Of a stretch of DNA of 8,214 nt, positions 1 to 5,187 are shown piece after piece; position 1 is the stretch's first letter, and each line of letters opens with the position of its first letter. This DNA comes from Candidatus Bathyarchaeota archaeon ex4484_135 (GTDB taxonomy: Archaea > Thermoproteota > Bathyarchaeia > EX4484-135), in contig NJEJ01000059.1 in NCBI GenBank assembly GCA_002255025.1, positions 1 through 8,214 of the forward strand, written 5' to 3'. Under the pieces are notes generated by a model. That model was given only the letters and a program-made list of their open reading frames with translations, made no database searches and had not been told where the DNA came from. The position numbers and the translations under genes were made by a program.

Positions 1-191
1 TGTAGGTGCGTTATGAAGACCTTGAGCTTGGCCGGGAAGCCCAGGCGGGCCTTAATCATCTGCCTCTGAGTCCCTTCCCCGCAATCAAAGAGCAAGAGCT
101 CTCCTTTTACCCTGATCGCAATCGAGGGCAGCCCTCTGTCCACCGTCGGCACGCTGCCCGAAGTGCCGAGGAACACGACCTCTAAGGACAT
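1..191 (-). CDS. rnz: Ribonuclease Z (tRNA 3'-end endonuclease), N-terminal part, truncated by window edge
   Basis: Reading the minus strand from ATG at 191 gives 63 residues that run off the left edge. They begin MSLEVVFLGTSGSVPT, continue with RGLPSIAIRVKGELLLFDCG and EGTQRQM, and end in VFITHL. This is the metallo-beta-lactamase-fold N-terminus of ELAC/RNase Z: the GTSGSVPT turn, the DCGEGTQRQ signature, and the FITHLH strand that would lead into the HxHxDH zinc motif just outside the window. Family role: zinc-dependent endonuclease that removes the 3' trailer from precursor tRNAs in the cytoplasm. The start matches the usual length of the family N-terminus. It lies 41 nt downstream of the same-strand tRNA thiolase gene, but a promoter-like box in that gap suggests its own transcript. 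A GAGG motif lies about 7 nt upstream of the ATG. Confidence 0.93.
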   Translation of the reverse strand, partial: MSLEVVFLGTSGSVPTVDRGLPSIAIRVKGELLLFDCGEGTQRQMIKARLGFPAKLKVFITHL

Positions 192-218
192 GCCGTGGCC
201 TCTGGGCTCCTGGGCCCG

Positions 219-228
219 ATAAAAGGAC
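219..228 (-). promoter_or_regulatory. Putative archaeal core promoter (TATA) for rnz
   Basis: On the minus strand the sequence GTCCTTTTAT lies immediately before rnz, with its centre about 31 nt from the ATG at 191. A short purine-rich stretch that could act as BRE precedes it. With initiation about 26 nt downstream of box A, the transcript would start within roughly 5 nt of the ATG, that is, leaderless or nearly so. Confidence 0.45.
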
Positions 229-232
229 CCTG

Positions 233-1174
233 TCAGCCCGTCCCGAGGACCCTGTCCCTAAGCCTGCAGAAAGAGCACAGCTCCCCAGAGGAAGGGAGGC
301 CGCACCTGGAGCAGGGCCTCAGGGGCGGTAGCTCGTCCTCTAGGTAGGAGGCCAGGGCTGGCCTAAGGTACTTCAGGTAGTTCCTGACCATGGCATGCAT
401 GGTGCCCGGGCTCCTGGCCTCCATCTCTTCTAAGAAGGCCCTCAACCGGTCCGTGGGGGCCGTGTTGGCGTAGGGGCAGCCGTCCTCCATGTAGGCCAGG
501 CCCCTGAGGTCCGCGTAGGTCCTTATGTGCTCCTCTAGGCTCTCGTAGAAGGGCTTTATACGCCTCGGAACGCCCGGCAGCTCAGATGCCGATGCAGGCG
601 TCAGCCTGACCAGTTCGCTGAAGGCACCGGACATGAAGGAGGCCAGCACGAACCTCGCCATGTCGTTCAGCGTGTGGCCCGTGGCCAGGGCATCAAAGTC
701 CATCTCACGTGCCACGTCCGTCAGGGCATAACGCTTCAGCAGGCCGCATATAGAGCAGGGAGGCCTCCTGACCTTCCTGACGGCATCGTCGAGGTCAAAG
801 CCATACCGGTCCTTGATGGATACCACGTGGAACTTAACGCCAAGCTCTTCAGCGGCTTTCTCGGCTGTTTCAACGCTCCTGGCCGAGTAGGAATTGCCTT
901 TTATGCCTAGGTCGAGCGTCACGCCCTCGATTTCAAAGCCCATGCAGCCCGACAGCTTCTTGAGGACGCACAAGAGGGCCATGCTGTCCTTCCCGCCGGA
1001 AACGGCTACTAAAACCTTATCGCCAGGCCTTATGAGGTCGTAACGCCTTATCGTCCTCTCGACCTTCCTCTCGAACCAGGAGATGAAGTGCTCCTCGCAG
1101 AGCGGGAGATTAGCTTGCCTCACGAACACAGAGGCCTCTCGAGAACAGAAGCGGCACTTCTTACGGGCACCCAT
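233..1174 (-). CDS. ttuA: TtuA/Ncs6-family tRNA 2-thiouridine synthetase (adenylating tRNA thiolase)
   Basis: This 313-residue protein has the full TtuA domain order. An N-terminal zinc finger uses C7, C10, C26 and H29. The PP-loop SGGKDS at 59-64 binds ATP. The motif PCSICGLLK supplies C140 and C143, which with C233 would hold the catalytic [4Fe-4S] cluster. A C-terminal zinc finger uses C288, C291, C300 and C303. K147 and D171 align with the catalytic Lys and Asp known in the bacterial TtuA. Family role: the enzyme adenylates uridine in tRNA and replaces O2 with sulfur delivered by a ubiquitin-like thiocarboxylate protein; at U54 this stabilises tRNA in thermophiles, while Ncs6 relatives act on U34. 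Which uridine is used here cannot be told from sequence. The usual GHNLDDEA motif reads GHTLNDMA (166-173), a divergent version that keeps only the second Asp. GAGG precedes the ATG by 3 nt. Confidence 0.88.
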   Translation of the reverse strand: MGARKKCRFCSREASVFVRQANLPLCEEHFISWFERKVERTIRRYDLIRPGDKVLVAVSGGKDSMALLCVLKKLSGCMGFEIEGVTLDLGIKGNSYSARSVETAEKAAEELGVKFHVVSIKDRYGFDLDDAVRKVRRPPCSICGLLKRYALTDVAREMDFDALATGHTLNDMARFVLASFMSGAFSELVRLTPASASELPGVPRRIKPFYESLEEHIRTYADLRGLAYMEDGCPYANTAPTDRLRAFLEEMEARSPGTMHAMVRNYLKYLRPALASYLEDELPPLRPCSRCGLPSSGELCSFCRLRDRVLGTG

Positions 1175-1181
1175 TTTCCTC

Positions 1182-1196
1182 GAAAAAGGCTTATAG
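1182..1196 (+). promoter_or_regulatory. Core promoter (BRE + TATA) of tRNA-Val
   Basis: The sequence GAAAAAGGCTTATAG has an A-rich BRE followed by a CTTATA box A centred about 30 nt upstream of the mature tRNA 5' end at 1222. That is the expected spacing for an archaeal tRNA promoter and makes this the best-supported promoter in the window. Confidence 0.7.
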
Positions 1197-1206
1197 CACC
1201 CTCCTT

Positions 1207-1220
1207 CTTAAGCCCTTACC
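1207..1220 (-). promoter_or_regulatory. Putative core promoter for the tRNA thiolase gene
   Basis: The minus strand reads GGTAAGGGCTTAAG, a purine-rich BRE followed by a CTTAAG box A centred about 36 nt before the ATG at 1174. It lies between the oppositely oriented tRNA promoter box (1190-1195) and the tRNA 5' end (1222), so the two divergent promoters interleave. Confidence 0.5.
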
Positions 1221-1221
1221 G

Positions 1222-1298
1222 GGGCCGGTGGTCTAGCCTGGTAGGACGCCTCCCTCACGCGGAGGAGGTCCCCGGTTCAAATCCGGGCCGGCCCACCA
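1222..1298 (+). tRNA. tRNA-Val (anticodon CAC)
   Basis: A complete cloverleaf folds by eye. Acceptor GGGCCGG (1222-1228) pairs with CCGGCCC (1288-1294). The D arm is 1231-1247, with one G-U pair closing the stem. The anticodon stem CCTCC (1249-1253) pairs with GGAGG (1261-1265) around the loop CTCACGC, placing anticodon CAC at 1256-1258 to read the valine codon GTG. The variable region AGGTC is short. The T stem CCCGG/CCGGG encloses TTCAAAT. The discriminator is A1295 and CCA is encoded (1296-1298). There is no intron. Position 26 is G (1248) and position 54 is T (1276), the sites modified by Trm1 and by TtuA-type enzymes, both encoded in this window. Confidence 0.97.
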
Positions 1299-1309
1299 CA
1301 CGCACCGTG

Positions 1310-1319
1310 TCTCTCTTTT
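1310..1319 (+). terminator. Pyrimidine/T-rich terminator of the tRNA gene
   Basis: The stretch TCTCTCTTTT begins about 11 nt after the encoded CCA. T-rich runs of this kind are the usual intrinsic termination signal for archaeal RNA polymerase. No hairpin is needed or seen. Confidence 0.5.
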
Positions 1320-1324
1320 AGGGC

Positions 1325-1338
1325 CAAAGGACTTAAGG
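1325..1338 (+). promoter_or_regulatory. Putative core promoter for the acyl-CoA synthetase alpha gene
   Basis: CAAAGGACTTAAGG combines a purine-rich BRE and a CTTAAG box A centred 36-37 nt before the TTG start at 1371. The BRE and box A closely resemble those of the neighbouring tRNA and thiolase promoters. Confidence 0.55.
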
Positions 1339-1370
1339 CTCGATCGGGCGGTTCTGGCGGGTGGCCTGCC

Positions 1371-2789
1371 TTGGCCAAGCCGGGTGAAAAAGCCTCCTCG
1401 GGCCTAGATGCCTTCTTCAAGGCGCGCTCGGTAGCAGTCATAGGGGCTTCTTCCAAGCCAGGCAAGATAGGGCACGAGATACTCCGCAACCTGGCCCTCT
1501 ACGAGTACAAGGGCCGTGTTTACCCGGTGAACCCTAAGGCGGACGAGATATTGGGCCTGAAGTGCTACCCGAGCGTGCTCGACATACCGGACGAAGTTGA
1601 CCTGGCCGTGATAGCCGTTTCCTCCGAGCTGACGCCAAAAGTGGTAGAGGAGTGCGGCCGGAAGGGCGTGAAGGCCATAGTGATAGTCTCGGGAGGCTTC
1701 AAGGAGCTCGGGGGCAGGTACAGGCAAATCGAGGAAGAAGTGGTCAAGACGGCCCGCAGGTATGGCATGCGTATAATAGGCCCGAACTGCATAGGCATTT
1801 TTGATGGCGAGACGCGGATAGACACGTTCTTCCAATCTAGGGAACGCATGCTCAGGCCCCCGAAGGGCCCGATATCCTTTATGACACAGAGCGGCACCTT
1901 CGGCTGTACCATGCTCGAGTGGGCCGCCGAATCGGGCATAGGGATGAGCAAGTTCGTCAGCTACGGCAACCGGTGCGATGTCGATGAAGCCGACCTGATA
2001 AGGTACTTCGCGGAGGACCCGGATACCAAGGTCATAGCCATCTACCTAGAGGGCCTCTCCGACGGGCGGAAGTTCATGGAGGTCGCCCGAGAGGTGTCGC
2101 CCAAGAAGCCAATAGTGGTCCTCAAGGCCGGGCGGACGGAAGCTGGCTCTAAGGCCGCCCTCTCGCACACGGGCTGGCTGGCGGGCTCGGCAGCCATATA
2201 CGATGCTGCCTTCAAGCAGTGCGGCGTCATACAGGCCGTGAACTTCGAGGAACTCTTCGACATGGCGAAGGCTCTGGCCCTCCAGCCGCCGGCCGAGGGA
2301 CCCAGGGTGGCCATGGTGACCAACGGGGCTGGCCCGTGCGTCATGGCCGCAGACGCCTTGGTGGAGAGAGGCCTCAAGCTGGCCGAATATGAGCCCGTGA
2401 CCCTCGAGAAACTCAGGGCCGAGCTGCCGCCCTACTGCGTACCCGGCAACCCGGTCGACCTGACGGGCTCGGCCACGTCAAGGGACTACGAGGTAGCCAT
2501 GAGGGCCCTGCTTGAGGACCCGAACGTGGACTTGCTCATGCCCTTCTTCGTCTTCCAGGACACGCCTCTTGACGAGGGCATAATCGGCGTGGTGGCTGAG
2601 ATGAGGGAGTACGGCAAGCCCATAGTGTGTTGTGCTGCCGGAGGCCCTTACACGCGTGAACAGGTCAGGAAGTTGGAGGAGCTGGGCGTGCCTGTTTACC
2701 CGATACCGGAGAGGGCCGTGGCAGCTGCTTACGCCCTCGTGGCCTACGGCGAGGTCAGGAGGAAGGCCCGTAAACATCAAGTCTTTTAA
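1371..2789 (+). CDS. acdA: Acetate/acyl-CoA synthetase (ADP-forming), alpha subunit
   Basis: This 472-residue protein matches the separate alpha subunit of ADP-forming acyl-CoA synthetases (usually about 460 residues). Family role: acyl-CoA + ADP + Pi gives acid + CoA + ATP, the energy-conserving last step of peptide and sugar fermentation in archaea. An N-terminal CoA-binding Rossmann domain (about 10-135) shows SVAVIGASSKPGKIG (20-34). A ligase-CoA domain follows, with IIGPNCIG (135-142) and TQSGTFG (172-178). The phosphohistidine is H266 in LSHTGWLAGS, and the conserved Glu of YLEG (E227) probably assists it. A C-terminal domain (about 300-460) completes the subunit. The ATP-grasp beta subunit needed for activity is not in the window. 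Trp269 replaces the more usual Ser after SHTG. The start is TTG, preceded by GGTGG at 1360-1364. Substrate choice (acetyl, branched-chain, aryl) cannot be read from the sequence. Confidence 0.9.
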   Translation: MAKPGEKASSGLDAFFKARSVAVIGASSKPGKIGHEILRNLALYEYKGRVYPVNPKADEILGLKCYPSVLDIPDEVDLAVIAVSSELTPKVVEECGRKGVKAIVIVSGGFKELGGRYRQIEEEVVKTARRYGMRIIGPNCIGIFDGETRIDTFFQSRERMLRPPKGPISFMTQSGTFGCTMLEWAAESGIGMSKFVSYGNRCDVDEADLIRYFAEDPDTKVIAIYLEGLSDGRKFMEVAREVSPKKPIVVLKAGRTEAGSKAALSHTGWLAGSAAIYDAAFKQCGVIQAVNFEELFDMAKALALQPPAEGPRVAMVTNGAGPCVMAADALVERGLKLAEYEPVTLEKLRAELPPYCVPGNPVDLTGSATSRDYEVAMRALLEDPNVDLLMPFFVFQDTPLDEGIIGVVAEMREYGKPIVCCAAGGPYTREQVRKLEELGVPVYPIPERAVAAAYALVAYGEVRRKARKHQVF

Positions 2790-2790
2790 A
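2783..2790 (+). promoter_or_regulatory. Putative TATA box for the Roadblock gene, overlapping the acdA stop codon
   Basis: CTTTTAAA includes the TAA stop of the upstream gene (2787-2789) and is centred about 36-37 nt before the TTG at 2823. The purine-rich upstream bases (ATCAAG) could act as BRE. Confidence 0.45.
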
Positions 2791-2822
2791 CCGCAGGGAT
2801 AACTACTCCTGGGTGTGAAGGG

Positions 2823-3197
2823 TTGGCCTTAATGGATCAGATAGCGGAGAAGCTTAGGGCCCTTGAGGCCCGAGTGCCCGGAGTCGAGGCCAGCCTCGTG
2901 GCTACCTACGAGGGCCTGACCATCGCTAGTGCCCTGCCCCCGGACGTGGACGAGGAGAGGATAGCAGCCATGTGTGCTACCGTCTACGGGACGGCCGAGA
3001 GGATTTGCAATGAGCTGAACAAGGGCCCTGTCCAGATGAGCTTCGTCAGGGGGGAGGGCGGTTATATATTGGTCACGAACGCTGGCCAGAATGCTATTTT
3101 GATGGTCATGACAACTCCTGAGGCCAAGCTCGGCCTCCTGTTCCTCGAGATGAGGAGGCTGGCACAGGAGATAGCCGAGCTAGTAAGCCAGTTCTGA
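2823..3197 (+). CDS. Roadblock/LC7 domain protein (MglB-like)
   Basis: The 124-residue product is one Roadblock/LC7 domain with almost nothing added. An N-terminal helix (about 4-18) leads into PGVEASLVATYEGLTIAS, the first beta hairpin. A long helix follows with AAMCATVYGTAERICNEL (about 48-65). Then come strands VQMSFVRGEGGYILVTNAG and NAILMVMTT, and a C-terminal amphipathic helix. Such domains dimerise and typically act as regulators or platforms for small Ras-like GTPases (MglB with MglA, archaeal Rag/Arf-like proteins). No GTPase gene lies next to it here, so the partner is unknown. The TTG start at 2823 has GGGTG 7 nt upstream; an internal ATG at 2832 gives a protein 3 residues shorter and is a real alternative. 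It is cytosolic, with no signal or membrane segment. Confidence 0.82.
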   Translation: MALMDQIAEKLRALEARVPGVEASLVATYEGLTIASALPPDVDEERIAAMCATVYGTAERICNELNKGPVQMSFVRGEGGYILVTNAGQNAILMVMTTPEAKLGLLFLEMRRLAQEIAELVSQF

Positions 3198-3217
3198 AGG
3201 CCCCTTGCTCCCTGTGC

Positions 3218-3232
3218 GGGAAAGGCTTTTCA
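3218..3232 (+). promoter_or_regulatory. Putative core promoter for the XPF nuclease gene
   Basis: GGGAAAGGCTTTTCA reads as a purine-rich BRE plus a box A (CTTTTC) centred about 36 nt before the TTG at 3264. GGGGT (3253-3257) is the Shine-Dalgarno element, 6 nt from the start codon. Confidence 0.45.
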
Positions 3233-3263
3233 CACGGCTGGCCCGATATCCAGGGGTATTCGC

Positions 3264-3947
3264 TTGTCAGGGCAAGAAGGGCCTGTTATAATAGCTGACG
3301 TGAGGGAGAACAGGCTCGTCATTCTGGAGCTGAAGAGACTGGGGGCCCGGGTGGAAGAGAAAGCCATAAGCCCGGGGGATTACGTGGTTGGGGAGGCCTT
3401 CGGGATAGAACGCAAGTCCATGAGGGACTTCATACAATCTATTTTCAAGAAGAGGCTCTTCGAGCAAGTTGAAAGGCTCAGGCAAGCCTATCCTAGGTGC
3501 TGCCTCGTGGTCGAAGGGGACCCCATGAAGATAGCTGCCCTCCCGAACCCATCCGTTTTCTGGGGGGCCCTCGCCCGCCTCATAACGGACGCAGAGGTCC
3601 CGGTCATCTTCACGCCAGATGAAGCCCATACGGCCCTCTTCCTCTACGCACTGGCCAAGAAGCTGCAGGAGGAAGGCGAGAAGGTAGAGGCCCGGTATAA
3701 GCCCAAGATGATGGGCCTCAGGGAACGCCAGAGGTTCGTGGTGGAGGGCCTGCCGGGCGTGGGCCCCAAGCTGGCGGATAGGCTCCTTCGTGTCTTCGGG
3801 TCCGTGAGGGCCGTCTTCAACGCACCCGAGACTGCCCTGGCCAAGGTAAAGGGCGTGGGGCCGAAGAGAGCACGGGAGATAAGGGCCGTGATAGATGCAC
3901 CTTACCCAGGCCAGGCCCGCTTGGACGAGCTAGGTGACCGATCCTAA
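3264..3947 (+). CDS. xpf: XPF/ERCC4-family structure-specific endonuclease, short (helicase-less) archaeal type
   Basis: The 227-residue protein has an ERCC4 nuclease domain followed by a tandem helix-hairpin-helix domain. Nuclease residues seen are ADVRE (11-15), GDY (38-40) and the metal-binding IERKSMRDF (48-56), which fits GDx(n)ERKx3D. The first hairpin is GLPGVGPKLAD (162-172) and the second is VKGVGPKRARE (195-205). In crenarchaea this short form dimerises and cuts 3' flaps, nicked Holliday junctions and other branched DNA during repair and fork processing. Euryarchaea instead fuse the nuclease to a Hef helicase, so the short form supports a Thermoproteota-type host. Crenarchaeal XPF is normally activated by PCNA through a C-terminal PIP box. 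The tail here, GQARLDELGDRS, has only a weak Gln/Leu resemblance and no paired aromatics. The TAA stop overlaps the convergent small gene by 4 nt. Confidence 0.92.
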   Translation: MSGQEGPVIIADVRENRLVILELKRLGARVEEKAISPGDYVVGEAFGIERKSMRDFIQSIFKKRLFEQVERLRQAYPRCCLVVEGDPMKIAALPNPSVFWGALARLITDAEVPVIFTPDEAHTALFLYALAKKLQEEGEKVEARYKPKMMGLRERQRFVVEGLPGVGPKLADRLLRVFGSVRAVFNAPETALAKVKGVGPKRAREIRAVIDAPYPGQARLDELGDRS

Positions 3948-4222
3948 TAGGCCCAGGGCCACCAGGGGCCGTAGGGGAAAATAGCCCACGGCCAGAGCCA
4001 GGGCCACGCCGGAAAGAACAGCACCCAGGGCCAGAACCAGGGCGGGAACCAAGCCCAAGGGACCTGTGGGACCGGTGAGGGTACCGGCCACCTGACCTTG
4101 GGCGTGAAACTGGGGCAAGCTGGCCCCTCCGGATCGACTTCTACGCCTCTGAGCGTGCATTTTCCATCCGAGAAGTAAACACAATCCCTGTGTCTGGGCT
4201 GACCGGATGGTAAGGACCACAT
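3944..4222 (-). CDS. Small three-Cys, Trp/Pro-rich protein of unknown function
   Basis: I do not recognise a function for this 92-residue protein. Residues 11-41 form a compact-looking module with C14, C22 and C36 (CX7CX13C) in the context DCVYFSDGKC and DPEGPACPSF. I recall similar cysteine modules in uncharacterised small archaeal proteins but cannot confirm that here. From W45 to the end, 48 residues hold about 13 Trp and 13-14 Pro with Phe and Tyr, including repeated WPW (TGGCCCTGG) units. There is no clean hydrophobic helix, and prolines argue against an ordinary membrane segment. The cysteines could bind metal; the tail could lie on a membrane or bind a partner; both are guesses. It lies 28 nt downstream of the same-strand HDAC-like gene, with its own TATA box overlapping that gene's stop. 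The protein-like, Cys-ordered N-terminus favours this frame over the overlapping hydrophobic frame. Confidence 0.68.
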   Translation of the reverse strand: MWSLPSGQPRHRDCVYFSDGKCTLRGVEVDPEGPACPSFTPKVRWPVPSPVPQVPWAWFPPWFWPWVLFFPAWPWLWPWAIFPYGPWWPWAY

Positions 4223-4247
4223 ACCATTTCCAGCGATAGCACGAAAA

Positions 4248-4263
4248 TATTTAAGCTTTCCCT
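4248..4263 (-). promoter_or_regulatory. Core promoter for the small Trp/Pro gene, overlapping the HDAC-like stop
   Basis: The minus strand reads AAGGGAAAGCTTAAATA ending at 4248: a GGGAAAG BRE and a CTTAAATA box A. This is one of the best BRE/TATA matches here. The box includes the TAA stop of the upstream gene (4253-4251). Its centre is about 30 nt from the ATG at 4222, which suits a leaderless message. Confidence 0.55.
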
Positions 4264-5162
4264 TGGCCCGCCAGGAGCCTTATTATCCTCGGCCATATGT
4301 ATTCTGCCACGTGCCTGTTAGCTCCTCCGCCGTGGACGATCACGTACTTGCCATCGCACAGCTCGTCCGCTAGAGCCTTTACCTCCTCCACGAGCCTTAT
4401 GAAGAAGTCCCTGCTCAGGCCAAGGCTGCCGTAATCGTTCTTGTGCGTGTCGTGGCCTAGGAAGTGCACTATCATCTCAGGCCCGAAGGCCCTAACGGTC
4501 GGGAAGACGGCTCTCACCTTATCCATGTAGGCCTCGTCGCTCGTGGACCAACCTACGTCCACGCATATCTTGGTCCCGCCGTCTTCTACCACGTCTTGAT
4601 GGCAGAAGCAGATGTGCAGCACATCTCTGTTGCCCATCAGCACCTCGCGGGCACCATCGGCGTGGTGGGCATCCGTATCCAAGTAGGCCAGCCTCCTGAG
4701 GCCGAGCTCCTTCAGCCTGACGAGGGCTGGCCCTATGCAGGACAAGTAGGTGCCTCCCCAGGCGTAATCCCTGTGGGCGTGGTGGCCAGCGGCGACCATG
4801 AAGACGACAGCGTTATCCAGCTCGCCCTTCCAGACCATCTCACAGGCTTTGACGAAGCCCCCAACCGTCAGCCTGGCCCCCTCATAGTACCAGGCCCGCT
4901 TGACACGCTCAAGGTAATCGGGCGTGTGGACCTTGGCCAGCAAGCCCTCGAGGACGGGCTCCGGCCTTATTACGCGGATGCCCGGGACCTCCCGTTCCAG
5001 CTTGGCCAACAGCTCTGGAAAACGCTCGTACCTGTTGCCTATTATGGGCCAGCTGTACCTGGCGAAGAACTCATGGAAGAACACGCCCGTCGTCAAGGCC
5101 CACCGGACGGGGCGACGGGGCTGATATATCTTTCGCTGAGCCACAAGATATTTATGAGCCAT
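4251..5162 (-). CDS. Histone deacetylase/AcuC-fold zinc hydrolase lacking the catalytic Tyr
   Basis: From ATG at 5162 the product is 303 residues. It has the HDAC arginase-like fold signature; numbering below uses the longer GTG form starting at 5177, so subtract 5 for the ATG form. Tandem His H132-H133 (GHHA) is the general base pair. Zinc ligands are D169 and H171 in DTDAHHADG and D243 in LGHDTHKNDYGS. D167 and D174 complete the charge relay. The position of the transition-state Tyr (GGGGYN in AcuC) reads HGGGAN, so Ala286 replaces Tyr. Family members remove acetyl groups from lysines, polyamines or other amides. The substrate is unknown, and with Tyr missing the activity may be weak, altered or absent. 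The ATG at 5162 fits the family start better than the GTG at 5177, which is preceded by an anti-SD-like ACCTCC; GTG at 5165 is also possible. It is cytosolic. Confidence 0.85.
   Translation of the reverse strand: MAHKYLVAQRKIYQPRRPVRWALTTGVFFHEFFARYSWPIIGNRYERFPELLAKLEREVPGIRVIRPEPVLEGLLAKVHTPDYLERVKRAWYYEGARLTVGGFVKACEMVWKGELDNAVVFMVAAGHHAHRDYAWGGTYLSCIGPALVRLKELGLRRLAYLDTDAHHADGAREVLMGNRDVLHICFCHQDVVEDGGTKICVDVGWSTSDEAYMDKVRAVFPTVRAFGPEMIVHFLGHDTHKNDYGSLGLSRDFFIRLVEEVKALADELCDGKYVIVHGGGANRHVAEYIWPRIIRLLAGQGKA
5144..5156 (+). promoter_or_regulatory. Putative core promoter for the aminotransferase gene
   Basis: CAAGATATTTATG contains a TATTTAT box A (5149-5155) centred 36 nt before the ATG at 5188. 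It sits inside the first codons of the divergent HDAC-like gene. A strong GGAGGT Shine-Dalgarno (5178-5183) falls where the transcript would begin. Confidence 0.55.
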
Positions 5163-5187
5163 CACGCCCAGGGGCACGGAGGTAAAA

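Noticed and set aside
1222..1298. tRNA gene as an integration site
   Set aside because: No integrase and no second copy of the tRNA 3' end were seen in the window, and the flanking genes are ordinary chromosomal genes.
3951..4040. Short repeats resembling a CRISPR array or satellite
   Set aside because: The repeats are only about 9 nt, irregularly spaced, in frame, and explained by WPW codons.
3930..4220. A 96-codon minus-strand frame overlapping the small Trp/Pro gene, with a hydrophobic C-terminal half that resembles a membrane segment
   Set aside because: The Gly/Ala/Leu/Val-rich stretch is what the repeated GGCCCTGG-type DNA gives when read one base out of frame. The N-terminus is low-complexity, and the other frame has an ordered Cys module and ATG start. 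Dual coding cannot be excluded without comparative data.
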